From contig NZ_PDNZ01000003.1 of the NCBI RefSeq assembly GCF_003182595.1, forward strand, positions 248,001-312,000: a stretch of DNA of 64,000 bases, written 5' to 3'. Under the pieces are notes generated by a model. The model ran no database searches. It saw only the letters and a program-made list of their open reading frames with translations, and had not been told where the DNA came from. Every line of letters starts with the position of its first letter. The stretch's first letter is position 1. Made by a program: the position numbers and the translations under genes. The DNA is from Prosthecochloris marina. GTDB taxonomy: Bacteria; Bacteroidota; Chlorobiia; Chlorobiales; Chlorobiaceae. This document shows, one piece after another, positions 10,383 to 19,527 of the stretch.

Positions 10383-11093
10383 ATGACTCTCCAGACACTG
10401 CTTTTTTTCCTGGTCGTTATACCGGTAATGTTTTTCGGATTATTGATCGCGCTTGCCGTCAACCTGATCGACCCGTCCGGCGACCGGTTCCACCGGATGG
10501 CTGCATGGTGGGGCCGCTTCTGTGCCCGGCTCATGGGAATCAGTATCGAGATAACCGGAGAGAAGCATTATGACCCAAACGCAAACTATTTGATCGTAAG
10601 CAATCATGCAGGTATGGCCGACATCCCTCTCATACTTGGCTCCATACATCTCAACATGCGGTTTGTAGCCAAGGAGGAACTGGGCAAAATTCCGGTGTTC
10701 GGCTGGGTACTTAAACAGGCAGGCTACGTCCTGATCAAGCGAGGACAAAACAAGGAAGCCTTGAAAAGCCTGTTGAAGGCTTCAGAAGTTCTGAAAAGCG
10801 GACGCTCTGTGCATATCTTCCCTGAGGGCACCAGATCGGAAACAGGAGAAATCAAGCCTTTCAAGCGAGGTGCCTTCATGATCGCCCAAAAAGCCAATGC
10901 CCCCATTCTTCCGGTAACGATTATCGGCAGTAACCGTATTACACCGAAAAAAAGCCTCAGAATAAGCAAAGCCAAAATACAGCTCATTATCGGTAAGCCT
11001 ATTGAAACCAAAGAAAAAAACGCTCAGGAACTACAAGACATAACCTATACAACCATTACCAGCGCCATGAAACGCCACAAAACTGCAGCATAG
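10383..11093 (+). CDS. plsC: 1-acyl-sn-glycerol-3-phosphate acyltransferase
   Basis: This membrane enzyme makes phosphatidic acid from lysophosphatidic acid. The protein has 236 residues. It begins with one hydrophobic segment (about 5-28), then the catalytic HX4D motif (H75 and D80 in NHAGMAD) and the glycerol-phosphate binding FPEGTR at 146-151. Length and motif spacing are normal for PlsC. It stands alone between thrC and a kinase gene. Confidence 0.92.
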   Translation: MTLQTLLFFLVVIPVMFFGLLIALAVNLIDPSGDRFHRMAAWWGRFCARLMGISIEITGEKHYDPNANYLIVSNHAGMADIPLILGSIHLNMRFVAKEELGKIPVFGWVLKQAGYVLIKRGQNKEALKSLLKASEVLKSGRSVHIFPEGTRSETGEIKPFKRGAFMIAQKANAPILPVTIIGSNRITPKKSLRISKAKIQLIIGKPIETKEKNAQELQDITYTTITSAMKRHKTAA

Positions 11094-11325
11094 CATTCAG
11101 CCCTCTTTTTTCCCCCTATACAGCCCGAAATCTCCTCCTCAAGCATATAGCTATAAAGAATACTTTTCGTTTCATTTTTGAAGTAAATTTTTGTAAAATT
11201 TCACTGTAACGGCAGTTTTTCCCCTCTCACATCGCTGCCACACCCCGCAAGTCAGCACGGAAGCGAAGAAGTTGGCAATGACGTTTATACCCTATTGTGA
11301 GCCATAACTGAAAACAAGTTGTCCG

Positions 11326-13350
11326 ATGCACAGACTCGTAGAGCATATGCCCTTGCCATTAAGCACTTTTGACAGTGAGGGCCGCTTACTATCAGCAAAC
11401 AATGCATTCGCTGACCTTTTGTCGATTCCCAGAAAAATGCTTGTCGGAAAAACAGTGTGGGAGATAATGCCCCGAAGAGAAGCACTACTGCTGAAAAAGG
11501 GTTTCGAAAGTGTTTCCAAAAACAAGAAAAACATCACTATCGAGGAATACACTCCTTCTACAGGGAAAAAACGCTATTACCGACTGATTCTGTTTTCTAT
11601 CCCCCTTTCCGCAGAAAAAGATGAGTTATTCGGGTTGTTGAGTATCGATATAAGCGAACAAAAACAGAGTCGTGAAAAGCTTCGTGAGCACAAAGAGCGC
11701 ATCGAAGCCATTTTCAAGGCAGTTCAATCCGGTATCGTGCTTGTTGATGCAAAATCACACCGGATACTCGATGTCAATCCAGCCGCATGCAAGATCATCG
11801 GTCTTTCACATGAAGAGATAGCAGGAAAAACCTGTTGCAAGTTCATCTGCTCCTACGAACATGACAGCTGCCCTTTTATAGATATGATTCCACCTGCCGA
11901 CAATGAAGAATTAATGACCGATTCAGAACAACAACTCATTCAAGCAGGAGGCAAAAAGTTAACCATCCTCAAAACGGTAAAGTACATCACAATCGAAGGC
12001 CAAGAGTACCTGCTTGAAAGTTTTGTCGATATTTCAGAGCAAAAACGGCAGCAGACTCAACTGAAAAGGATGTATTCCAAGCTGAAAAAACTCAACACCA
12101 ACCTCGAGGAAGAAATTGCTTTTGCCAACAGAATGGCAATAGAAGCAGAAACCGCGAACATCGCAAAATCAGAGTTCCTCGCCAATATGAGTCACGAAAT
12201 CCGCACCCCTCTCAATGGCATAACCGGTATGGTCAGCCTGCTGCTCGACACCGGCTTGACCTCCAAACAGCAAGAATATGCCGATACACTCCAGCAAAGC
12301 TCCGATATACTGCTTGACATCATCAACAAAGTACTCGAGTACACAAGCCTTGAAACAAGCCGGGTAAAAGCAAGCACTGTGGTATTTAATCTTAAAGATC
12401 TTCTCCTGAGAATTACCGAAATCATTAAACTCAAGGCACAAGACAAAAAACTGCATTTCAGCAAACGCATCAGCCACGACGTCCCCGAGCGTATCACCGG
12501 TGACCCGGAATATCTCAAACAAATCCTTGTCAATCTTGGTAACAACGCAGTGAAGTTCACACCGAAAGGCAGCATCTATTTCACAGCAGCTAAAGTTTCG
12601 GGAAGAACAAACAGAAACCCCTTGCTTTATTTTTCTTTTCAGGACACCGGCATAGGTATTACCGAAGAGATGCAGGACTCGATCTTCAAAGAATTCACTC
12701 AGGCCGACTCATCCTTCACCCGGAAATATGGGGGTATAGGCCTTGGCCTGACAATATCAAAACGGCTGGTAGACCTTATGGGTGGAGAAATAGGCCTTAG
12801 AAGTATGCCGGAAAAAGGATCCGAATTCTGGTTTACCATCCCGTTTTCCGACAATGAAAGCCACCCCTTATCATCGACGGCAAAATTTCACTCTGGTTTA
12901 TCGTTCTTTTCCGAAAAAACAGAACAGTCAATTGCTCACGAGTCAAGTGCCGAAACAGAACCAGTGATACTCGTTGTAGAAGATAATCTCATCAACCAGC
13001 GAGTAGTCATCGAACTGCTAAAAAAAATGGGATATTCGGCGGATATTGCAAACAACGGTGCCGAAGCCATAAAAGCCCTGGAGCTGAAAGACTATAATCT
13101 GATCTTCATGGATATCCAGATGCCTGAAATGGACGGACTTGAGGCCACCCGAATCATCAGATCCTCATCGCTCGATCGTGTGGATCCATGTATCCCGATC
13201 GTAGCCATGACCGCTCATACCCTCCAAGAAGATCGAGATATGTGTTTCAAAGCCGGTATGAACGACTTTATAAGCAAACCCCTCTCGTCCGAAACCCTTT
13301 CCGCTCCATTACAGCGTTGGCTGTCGAAAAAGGCCTCAAAAGAAAAGTGA
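11326..13350 (+). CDS. Soluble hybrid histidine kinase (PAS-PAS-HisKA-HATPase-REC)
   Basis: A 674-residue sensor kinase. Two PAS domains (about 1-115 and 125-245) precede a coiled coil (about 245-285). The HisKA box has H290 in [11 protein letters not shown], the HATPase domain has [14 protein letters not shown] and YGGIGLGL, and the C-terminal receiver has its phosphate-accepting D596 in [11 protein letters not shown]. No membrane segment is visible, so it should sense something in the cytoplasm. The second PAS holds four close cysteines ([13 protein letters not shown]), which could bind a metal or react to redox state. No response regulator gene is adjacent. Confidence 0.92.
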   Translation: MHRLVEHMPLPLSTFDSEGRLLSANNAFADLLSIPRKMLVGKTVWEIMPRREALLLKKGFESVSKNKKNITIEEYTPSTGKKRYYRLILFSIPLSAEKDELFGLLSIDISEQKQSREKLREHKERIEAIFKAVQSGIVLVDAKSHRILDVNPAACKIIGLSHEEIAGKTCCKFICSYEHDSCPFIDMIPPADNEELMTDSEQQLIQAGGKKLTILKTVKYITIEGQEYLLESFVDISEQKRQQTQLKRMYSKLKKLNTNLEEEIAFANRMAIEAETANIAKSEFLANMSHEIRTPLNGITGMVSLLLDTGLTSKQQEYADTLQQSSDILLDIINKVLEYTSLETSRVKASTVVFNLKDLLLRITEIIKLKAQDKKLHFSKRISHDVPERITGDPEYLKQILVNLGNNAVKFTPKGSIYFTAAKVSGRTNRNPLLYFSFQDTGIGITEEMQDSIFKEFTQADSSFTRKYGGIGLGLTISKRLVDLMGGEIGLRSMPEKGSEFWFTIPFSDNESHPLSSTAKFHSGLSFFSEKTEQSIAHESSAETEPVILVVEDNLINQRVVIELLKKMGYSADIANNGAEAIKALELKDYNLIFMDIQMPEMDGLEATRIIRSSSLDRVDPCIPIVAMTAHTLQEDRDMCFKAGMNDFISKPLSSETLSAPLQRWLSKKASKEK

Positions 13351-13384
13351 ACACACATGTATCTCTCAAGCCTTGCGCGGACCG

Positions 13385-14035
13385 TCATTCATTGAGCATC
13401 CTGACCAGTGTACGGGTCGAATAGAGCTGAACACCGATGTCCAGAAGCTCCTGTCCAGCTTGTCGATAAAAACCGGAGACCGCATCATCGGCAAGAACCA
13501 CCTTGAAATCCCGCTCACTCGCCTCATATATTGTCGTTCAAGGACAGTTAGGAAAGTTGCAGCCACTGATAACTACCGTATTCACTTCCAAACCTGCAAG
13601 ATGTTGTTCCAGAGACGTCTGAAAAAAAGCTCCCCATCGTGGCTTATAGATAACCACTTCATCGCTGCCAATCTCTTGAATTCCGCCAGCCAGCAATAAT
13701 GAACAGTCGAGCTTCACATCAGGCTCGGGAAGCAATTCAGTGAGAAGTTCAGCTCCTTCCGATCCGGGCAACACAATGCTCTTCCCACTCCTGACCAGCT
13801 CCCGACGGCAGAGATCGACATTGGAACCGTCGGGCTGGTACAGTCGAACGATATGGATAACAGGCTTGCCAGCCTCACGGAACGCTCCGAGAAGTTTCAT
13901 GATACCTGGCACAACATCCTCCGACCCGACAATCTCAGCTTGAGCACCAGGCAAAACAAAATCACGCTGAACGTCTATGGTCAATAAAGCTGCACGGCTG
14001 AAATCCGGTTCGGTATGATCTATGATCGAGAACAT
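13385..14035 (-). pseudogene. Isochorismatase-like cysteine hydrolase broken by an in-frame TGA
   Basis: The reading frame from the ATG at 14035 encodes a cysteine hydrolase of the isochorismatase/nicotinamidase family: the catalytic Asp is in LLTIDVQRDF and the catalytic Cys in ISGCNFPNCP. Directly after this motif is a TGA (13538-13540), where relatives usually have Arg (CGA or CGN). After the TGA the same frame continues for 50 codons with a convincing C-terminus (TIYEASERDFKVVLADDA onward) to a TGA at 13385. One C-to-T change would explain it. Read through, the protein would be 216 residues, normal for the family. It is either a recent pseudogene or a sequence error; recoding is unlikely. 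Confidence 0.85.
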
Positions 14036-14079
14036 TTTTCAACGATTTACACACACCGCAGGCACGCCGAAACAAACAG

Positions 14080-14547
14080 TTACACCTGCCGGTAGAGGTT
14101 CACCATTTCAATTGCCGCAAGCGCAGCATCAAACCCCTTGTTACCTGCCTTGGTTCCTGCCCGTTCGATCGCCTGTTCAAGATTGTCGGTAGTTAAAACA
14201 CCGAATGTGATAGGAATCATGGTTTCAAGACCTGCCTGAGCAATACCTTTCGTTGCCTCGGCCGCAATCACATCATAATGAGAAGTTGCTCCCCTGATAA
14301 TCGCACCAAGGGTTATAACGGCATCGTATCGGCCAGACACAGCTGCTTTTTTAGCTGCTGCTGGCAGCTCGAAGGCTCCGGGGCATTTGTATATCTCAAT
14401 ATTTTCTTCAGCACCTCCATGGCGGAGAATGCAGTCGACCGCACCTTCTACAAGTTTCTGGCCGATAAAGTCGTTAAAGCGGGAAACCACCAACGCGAAG
14501 CTGGTATTTTTTGCATCGAGCGTTCCCTCTATTGTTTTAATGGTCAT
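14080..14547 (-). CDS. ribH: 6,7-dimethyl-8-ribityllumazine synthase
   Basis: The penultimate enzyme of riboflavin synthesis, 155 residues, a normal length. The segments FNDFIGQKLVEGA, CPGAFELPAAAK, LGAIIRGATSHYD and PITFGVLTTDNLEQA are those lining the active site in the family. RGATSHYD includes the catalytic His region. The start ATG at 14547 begins MTIKTIEG. gmhA lies 32 bases upstream on the same strand. No other rib genes are near. Confidence 0.96.
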   Translation of the reverse strand: MTIKTIEGTLDAKNTSFALVVSRFNDFIGQKLVEGAVDCILRHGGAEENIEIYKCPGAFELPAAAKKAAVSGRYDAVITLGAIIRGATSHYDVIAAEATKGIAQAGLETMIPITFGVLTTDNLEQAIERAGTKAGNKGFDAALAAIEMVNLYRQV

Positions 14548-14579
14548 CTACTTGAATGTTTAGGAATTAAAAAGCCATT

Positions 14580-15221
14580 TTATCCACAATACCCCATGAT
14601 TCGTTCAATACAGTCGACAATAACGTGCCCGATAGCAATATGGCATTCCTGTATCCGGTCTGCCGCTTCTGCATAAGGCACAATAACTGCAAGGTCGGCA
14701 ATATTTTTGATGCATCCCCCATTTCCGCCGAGCAAGGCTAGAGTATGAAGTCCATATGAACGTCCTCGCTCAAGTGCATTGTACACATTCCTGCTGTTGC
14801 CACTGGTAGAAATTCCGATGATTACATCCCCTTCCTCACCGTATGCCTCAACCAGGCGTGCAAAAACCTGATCGTAACCAAGGTCGTTCGCTCCTGCGGT
14901 AAGGGCTGATGTATCCGTTGAAAGGGCGATTGCCGGCAAAGCCTTTCTGGAAACACTGCTTCTGTAACGGATGGTCAGCTCGGTTGCGAGATGTTGCGCA
15001 TCGGCAGCACTTCCTCCATTTCCGCAAAGCAAGAGCTTGCCGCCATTTTTGAAAGAATCGGAAATAACACGAGACATGGCCACAATCGCTGAACTCTGCG
15101 TTTCGGCAACCTTTTGCTTGAGACTTGCACTGACTAACAGGGATGAACGTGCAAGATCCTCCATTGATTTATCCGAAACACAACAACCGCCGAACTCCTG
15201 GGATTTTCCCTTCATGTACAA
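14580..15221 (-). CDS. gmhA: Phosphoheptose isomerase (SIS domain)
   Basis: It isomerises sedoheptulose 7-phosphate to the heptose 7-phosphate used in lipopolysaccharide core synthesis. The protein has 213 residues with the SIS signature [17 protein letters not shown] near residue 65-80 and [10 protein letters not shown] near 135. The C-terminal [12 protein letters not shown] is also typical of GmhA. The first 20 residues, including GGCCV, are not needed by the family; a GTG or ATG a few codons downstream may be the true start. It probably shares a transcript with ribH. A heptamer repeat array begins about 100 bases upstream of it, between it and the divergent UspA gene. Confidence 0.9.
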   Translation of the reverse strand: MYMKGKSQEFGGCCVSDKSMEDLARSSLLVSASLKQKVAETQSSAIVAMSRVISDSFKNGGKLLLCGNGGSAADAQHLATELTIRYRSSVSRKALPAIALSTDTSALTAGANDLGYDQVFARLVEAYGEEGDVIIGISTSGNSRNVYNALERGRSYGLHTLALLGGNGGCIKNIADLAVIVPYAEAADRIQECHIAIGHVIVDCIERIMGYCG

Positions 15222-15318
15222 TACCGTCTATTCCGATAATAGATACTTACCGAGCAATAATATAGTAAAACCCCTGCAAACAGGAATTTCAACCTTCCAT
15301 CCTGTTGGCAAAGTTGCC

Positions 15319-15435
15319 TCACTTGTCACTTGTCACTTGTCACTTGTCACTTGTCACTTGTCACTTGTCACTTGTCACTTGTCACTTGTCACTTGTCACT
15401 TGTCACTTGTCACTTGTCACTTGTCACTTGTCACT
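15319..15435. repeat. Perfect heptamer tandem repeat, TCACTTG, 16.7 copies
   Basis: Sixteen exact copies of TCACTTG (15319-15430) followed by a partial copy TCACT. The array sits between divergent genes gmhA and the UspA protein, 68 bases before the UspA start codon. Such an array can change length by slipped-strand replication; a heptamer is not a multiple of three, but it lies outside both coding regions as called. In all frames it would translate to a repeating heptapeptide, which makes a false upstream extension of the UspA frame. Confidence 0.98.
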
Positions 15436-15502
15436 ACTATATACACGTCACTTTTTCTTACCTTTAAAAAAGTGCAAGCGCATCAACCAAGTATTGCATG
15501 CC

Positions 15503-16375
15503 ATGAAAAAGATCCTTGTTCCGACGGACTTTTCCGACCAGGCCTCCTATGCTTTCGAGGCAGCCATCAGCATAGCACGTAAAAGCGGAAGTGCGCAAGT
15601 GCACCTTTTCCATGTCATAGAAGTGCCCGACTACCCGGAAATCACGGACATCATTGCATATCGGACCCTTGGCAGCACAAACGTTCTTGAAGAAATCGAG
15701 AAAAAGCTCGAGCAAACCGCCGAATCCGAACTGTGTAAAGATATCGAGGTAACCTATTCAGTGGATTTCGACACACCGTATGAAAAAATCTCACGCAAAG
15801 CGACCAATGGGCAATTTGATCTTATCGTTATCGGCTCTCATGGCAGACAAGGCATCAACAGGTTTCTTATCGGTTCGACGACAGAAAAAGTTATCCAGCA
15901 TGCCAACTGCCTTGTCCTTACGATCAAAGAACCTGTTTCCTGGTTTTCCCCTTCAAACATTGTGTTCGGCTCGAATTTCTACGGAGAAATCGCTGAAGGA
16001 TTCGGCACTTTGCAGGATTTTGCAGCACTTTATGACGCTACGCTGCATCTGCTCAAGATCAATACAAGATCACATTTTGAGACTTCGAGGTATAGCAGGC
16101 AACTCATGGAAACCTTTGCCGAAGAGCAGAAACTCAGCAACTACACCATCAACATTTACAACGATGACAGCGAGGAAGAAGGGATTCTGCATTTTGCAAG
16201 GGATATGCAAGCCGATCTGATCTGCATTCCGACACATGGCAAAACAGGCCTTGCTCATCTTATCAGTGGCAGTATCGCTGAAAGCGTTTCAGAACATGCC
16301 TACCGTCCGGTTTTAACCTATAAAATCAAACCGCCGAAAATCAAATTCGGTGTCATTGGTCCTTTCCGAAAATAA
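15503..16375 (+). CDS. Universal stress protein with two UspA domains
   Basis: A 290-residue tandem UspA protein. Domain one (about 1-145) starts KKILVPTDFSD and has the ATP-binding GSHGRQGINRFLIGST. Domain two (about 150-280) has a diverged N-terminus but retains PTHGKTGLAHLISGS. I start it at the ATG at 15503, which opens the conserved first beta strand; the frame is open upstream to 15305 only because it reads through the heptamer array. Such proteins bind ATP and help in stress survival. The repeat array close upstream may tune its promoter. Confidence 0.9.
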   Translation: MKKILVPTDFSDQASYAFEAAISIARKSGSAQVHLFHVIEVPDYPEITDIIAYRTLGSTNVLEEIEKKLEQTAESELCKDIEVTYSVDFDTPYEKISRKATNGQFDLIVIGSHGRQGINRFLIGSTTEKVIQHANCLVLTIKEPVSWFSPSNIVFGSNFYGEIAEGFGTLQDFAALYDATLHLLKINTRSHFETSRYSRQLMETFAEEQKLSNYTINIYNDDSEEEGILHFARDMQADLICIPTHGKTGLAHLISGSIAESVSEHAYRPVLTYKIKPPKIKFGVIGPFRK

Positions 16376-16448
16376 ACAGAACCCTCTCCAATAACCTCTT
16401 CCGCGACGTGATAGGCTATGCGTTGGGTAACCCTTGAAACACAATTAT

Positions 16449-17267
16449 TCAATCGAGAGGTTTGCCACACACTTTGCAGAATTTGGCATCATCGTCATGG
16501 CCAACAGTTTTACAGCATTTATCCATCTTTGAAAGATCGGCATGTATCTGCTCGTTCATGGATGCCATTTCAGCCGATACGATCCCCGTCGGAACAGCGA
16601 TGATGCTGTACCCGATAATCATCAACATCGCCGCAAGGGCTCTTCCTGGAACGGTCTGGGGTGATATGTCACCATACCCCACGGTCGTTATGGTTACAAT
16701 CGCCCAGTAAACGCCTTCCGGAATGCTGTGGAAACCATGCTCCTCACCCTCGATCAGATACATGAGCGCTCCAATGATGCTGACCGTGACGAGTACAAAA
16801 AAAAGAAAAAACAGAATTTTGCGGCTCGAGGCAACCATTGCGGTCTTGACATACTCCCCCTCTTTGACAAACTTCACAAGCTTGAGCAGCCTGAAAATTC
16901 TCAGTACCCTGAAAAACCTGATAACAAGCAGATATTGTGTGCCCGGAAAAAAAATACTGAAATAGGTTGGCAGGATAGAAAGAAGGTCGATAATCCCGAA
17001 AAAACTTCTGATATAACGGGGCCTGTTGCTTGCGACATACAGGCGCATGCCGTACTCAACGGTGAAAAGGATGGTAAAAAACCATTCAAGAGCATAAAAA
17101 AAACCTCCGTAAACAGCGTGAATGCCCGATACACTGTCCAGCATGACAACAAACACGCTCACAATGATCGCCGCTATCAGGAAAAGATCGAATAATCGTG
17201 CCGGAATGGTGTCATACTCGAAAATGATATGTGCAAGCTTTTCTTTGAACGTTTTCGATGGGACCAT
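16449..17267 (-). CDS. Voltage-gated-type potassium channel with C-terminal cysteine cluster
   Basis: An inner-membrane ion channel of six transmembrane segments. The selectivity filter TVGYGDISPQ lies between the last two segments, and the S4-like stretch RFFRVLRIFRLLKLVKF has regularly spaced arginines and lysines. The start is uncertain: the frame is open to a GTG at 17321, but the ATG at 17267 (MVPSKTF) fits the family better. The C-terminus after the last helix has KCCKTVGHDDDAKFCKVCGK, a possible small zinc site, unusual for this family. It lies downstream of hemE but behind the hemE terminator. Confidence 0.88.
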   Translation of the reverse strand: MVPSKTFKEKLAHIIFEYDTIPARLFDLFLIAAIIVSVFVVMLDSVSGIHAVYGGFFYALEWFFTILFTVEYGMRLYVASNRPRYIRSFFGIIDLLSILPTYFSIFFPGTQYLLVIRFFRVLRIFRLLKLVKFVKEGEYVKTAMVASSRKILFFLFFVLVTVSIIGALMYLIEGEEHGFHSIPEGVYWAIVTITTVGYGDISPQTVPGRALAAMLMIIGYSIIAVPTGIVSAEMASMNEQIHADLSKMDKCCKTVGHDDDAKFCKVCGKPLD

Positions 17268-17359
17268 AGCGATTAGCTTTTGACGTTCATAGCAATCGGG
17301 CTGTGATTCTCTACAGATCACTTACAAATATACTAAACGGGCAACTTGTATGAGGATTA

Positions 17360-17397
17360 CAAAAAAAACTCCGCTTTACCGAAAAGTAAAGCGGAGT
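17360..17397 (-). terminator. Rho-independent terminator of hemE
   Basis: A perfect 12-base-pair stem, ACTCCGCTTTAC (17368-17379) with GTAAAGCGGAGT (17386-17397), loop CGAAAA, followed on the minus strand by eight T. It lies 26 bases past the hemE stop codon. Confidence 0.92.
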
Positions 17398-17422
17398 CGA
17401 GAGAGAAAGAAAAATGATACGT

Positions 17423-18478
17423 TCAGTGGTACTTGGTACTTTCTTCCTTGACAAAATCAACGAGACATTTGAGGTTTTCCGGATCAACATCAGGAAGAAT
17501 ACCGTGGCCGAGATTGAACACATGACCCGATGTATCGGTATGCTTGCCGAAACGCTCGAGGATTTTTGCGGCTTCCGCTCTGATTTTATCATGAGTACCA
17601 TAAAGCACGGTCGGATCCATGTTGCCCTGAATCGTCACTCTGTCATTTAGCTCTGCGCGAGCTTTGGCAATGTCCATGTTCCACCCAAGCCCCATGGCGT
17701 CACAGCCGGTGTCGGCAATATCGGAAAGAATGGTGTTGCAGTCCTTTGAAAACACAATGACCGGAGTATCAGGATACTTGGTCTTTACCGCCTGGACGCT
17801 TTCCTTGATATAAGGCAAAGCGAACTCACGATAATCGTCCTCGGAAAGAGCACTTGCCCAGGAATCGAAAATCTGAACGGCGTCCGCCCCTGCATCGATC
17901 TGCATCAACAGATATTCGGTAATAACACGAGAAATCTTACTGAGCAGCATGTGCGCCATCTTCGGCTCACGATACATCATTTTCTTGGCAAACGCATAGT
18001 TTTTCGAGCCGCCGCCTTCGACAGCATAGGTAAACAGAGTCCACGCCGCACCGGAAAACCCGATCAGAGGCACCCGATTGTCAAGTTCTTTCTTGGTCAG
18101 GCGGATAGCATCCATTACATAACCAAGTTTCTCATTGATATCCGGTATGATAAGCCTATCGATATCTACCTGGGAGCGAATAGGAGGGGTAAGCCGGATA
18201 CCTTTGGACTCAATGATTTCAACATTCATGCCCATAGCCTCGTTGACGACAAGAATATCCGAAAAGATAATGGCTGCATCTACACCGATGATATCAACGG
18301 GCTGGATCGTAACTTCCGTTGCAAGTTCAGGGGTTTTACAAAGGGTCAGGAAATCGGTTTTTTCCCTGACTGCACGGTATTCCGGCAAATAACGACCAGC
18401 CTGACGCATCACCCAGATTGGCGTTCTTGGTACCGGCTGCCGCTTTAGTGCCCGCAGAAAAAGATCATTTTTGAGCAT
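17423..18478 (-). CDS. hemE: Uroporphyrinogen decarboxylase
   Basis: It converts uroporphyrinogen III to coproporphyrinogen III on the shared route to heme and bacteriochlorophyll. The protein has about 351 residues. PIWVMRQAGRYLPEYR near the N-terminus is the UroD signature with the substrate-binding arginines, and IIFSDILV and QGNMDP are also conserved. I choose the ATG at 18478 (MLKNDLFL); the frame is open four codons further upstream. The gene is monocistronic with a strong terminator. Supply of tetrapyrroles is large in green sulfur bacteria, so it is a core phototrophy gene here. Confidence 0.96.
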   Translation of the reverse strand: MLKNDLFLRALKRQPVPRTPIWVMRQAGRYLPEYRAVREKTDFLTLCKTPELATEVTIQPVDIIGVDAAIIFSDILVVNEAMGMNVEIIESKGIRLTPPIRSQVDIDRLIIPDINEKLGYVMDAIRLTKKELDNRVPLIGFSGAAWTLFTYAVEGGGSKNYAFAKKMMYREPKMAHMLLSKISRVITEYLLMQIDAGADAVQIFDSWASALSEDDYREFALPYIKESVQAVKTKYPDTPVIVFSKDCNTILSDIADTGCDAMGLGWNMDIAKARAELNDRVTIQGNMDPTVLYGTHDKIRAEAAKILERFGKHTDTSGHVFNLGHGILPDVDPENLKCLVDFVKEESTKYH

Positions 18479-18661
18479 GCTGCAATGCAAAATTTAAAAA
18501 AGTTATGAAAAACGCTGCTCACCTACCATAATCTTTCCCCAGGGTGAGAGCAATCAAAGAAAGTGCTAAGCTAAGCTTTTTTGCACGTTTTTAAAATAGC
18601 CGGGCGGCCAAACGGATTATCCTGCTATCCAGCCATCGAGCGATCCGGCTATCAAGCCTTT

Positions 18662-19510
18662 TCATGTCACGATATGACGCTTTATCCCCAACTGACGTGA
18701 CGTATACCCCAGCGCAAGCCCAACCATTTCAGAAAGATGAAAAACCGGAATGGACTTCTTGATATTCGACTGTTTCAGGGCTTTTCCCTGATAGCTGTCA
18801 AGCACGGTATGACAAAGCGGACAAGGAGTTACGATAAAATCTGCTTTCGATTCAATTGCTTCACCGAGAGCTTCGGCTGCAAGGCTCAATGATTCTTCCT
18901 CGGCAACAAGCAGCGTGTGAAAACCACAACACTTGTTCTTGTGCTCATAAGGGACAACCTTTCCGCCAAGAGCCTCGATAAGCATGTCCAAAGAAGACGG
19001 TTCAAGCGGGTTATCCTTACCGAGTATCGTTGAAGGACGAAGAATATGACATCCGTAAAAAGGAGCAACTTTATAGTTGGTCAAGGGAACCTTGACCTTT
19101 TTACTGATCGTGTCGAGACCGACATCCTCGTTGAGTACCCAGAGCAGATGCCGTACTTCAGCCGTCCCCTTGTACTCGAGTCCTTCTTTTTTCAGGATAC
19201 CGTTTACCTCGTCGCGAAGCGCTTCCGACTCATCAAGCTTCTGCTTTGCGCTCCTGATTGTCAGAAGGCAGGTGTTGCAGGAGGTCACCAGGTCAAGACC
19301 AAGCTTCTCAGCCAACGCAATATTTCTCCCGTTTACCAGCGCAAAATGCTTCGGGCTGACATAATCAAGGTTACTTCCCCCACAGCAAGTGCTTTCATGC
19401 AGCTTTACAAAATCAATATCAAGGTCTTTCTGCCAGAGATCGATAGATTTATCCAGCTCTTTGGTCATGGACTCATTGATGCAGCTGAGATAATATGCAT
19501 AGCGCTTCAT
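18662..19510 (-). CDS. SdhE/HdrB-like CCG-domain subunit of succinate:quinone reductase
   Basis: A 282-residue protein with two CCG domains: STCCGGSNLDY near 40 with SCNTC near 78, and KCCGFHTLL near 194 with PCPLCH near 228. This is the cysteine pattern of heterodisulfide reductase subunit B and of the unusual membrane-binding subunit of SdhE-type succinate:quinone reductases. It follows sdhB with 17 bases between them. No transmembrane segments are seen, in contrast to normal SdhC/D anchors; the CCG subunit is thought to handle quinone and membrane attachment. In green sulfur bacteria the complex may run as fumarate reductase in the reverse TCA cycle (inference). Confidence 0.9.
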   Translation of the reverse strand: MKRYAYYLSCINESMTKELDKSIDLWQKDLDIDFVKLHESTCCGGSNLDYVSPKHFALVNGRNIALAEKLGLDLVTSCNTCLLTIRSAKQKLDESEALRDEVNGILKKEGLEYKGTAEVRHLLWVLNEDVGLDTISKKVKVPLTNYKVAPFYGCHILRPSTILGKDNPLEPSSLDMLIEALGGKVVPYEHKNKCCGFHTLLVAEEESLSLAAEALGEAIESKADFIVTPCPLCHTVLDSYQGKALKQSNIKKSIPVFHLSEMVGLALGYTSRQLGIKRHIVT

Positions 19511-19527
19511 ACCGCTGTTCCCCCTGT

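Noticed and set aside
13538..13540. TGA in the cysteine hydrolase as selenocysteine
   Set aside because: The family has Arg, not Cys, at this place and no clear stem-loop of the needed type follows.
15319..15435. CRISPR array
   Set aside because: Units are seven bases and contiguous with no spacers.
15305..15502. Upstream extension of the UspA frame with a repeated heptapeptide
   Set aside because: The repeat peptide is only the translation of the TCACTTG array, which reads open in all frames; the UspA domain starts at the ATG at 15503.
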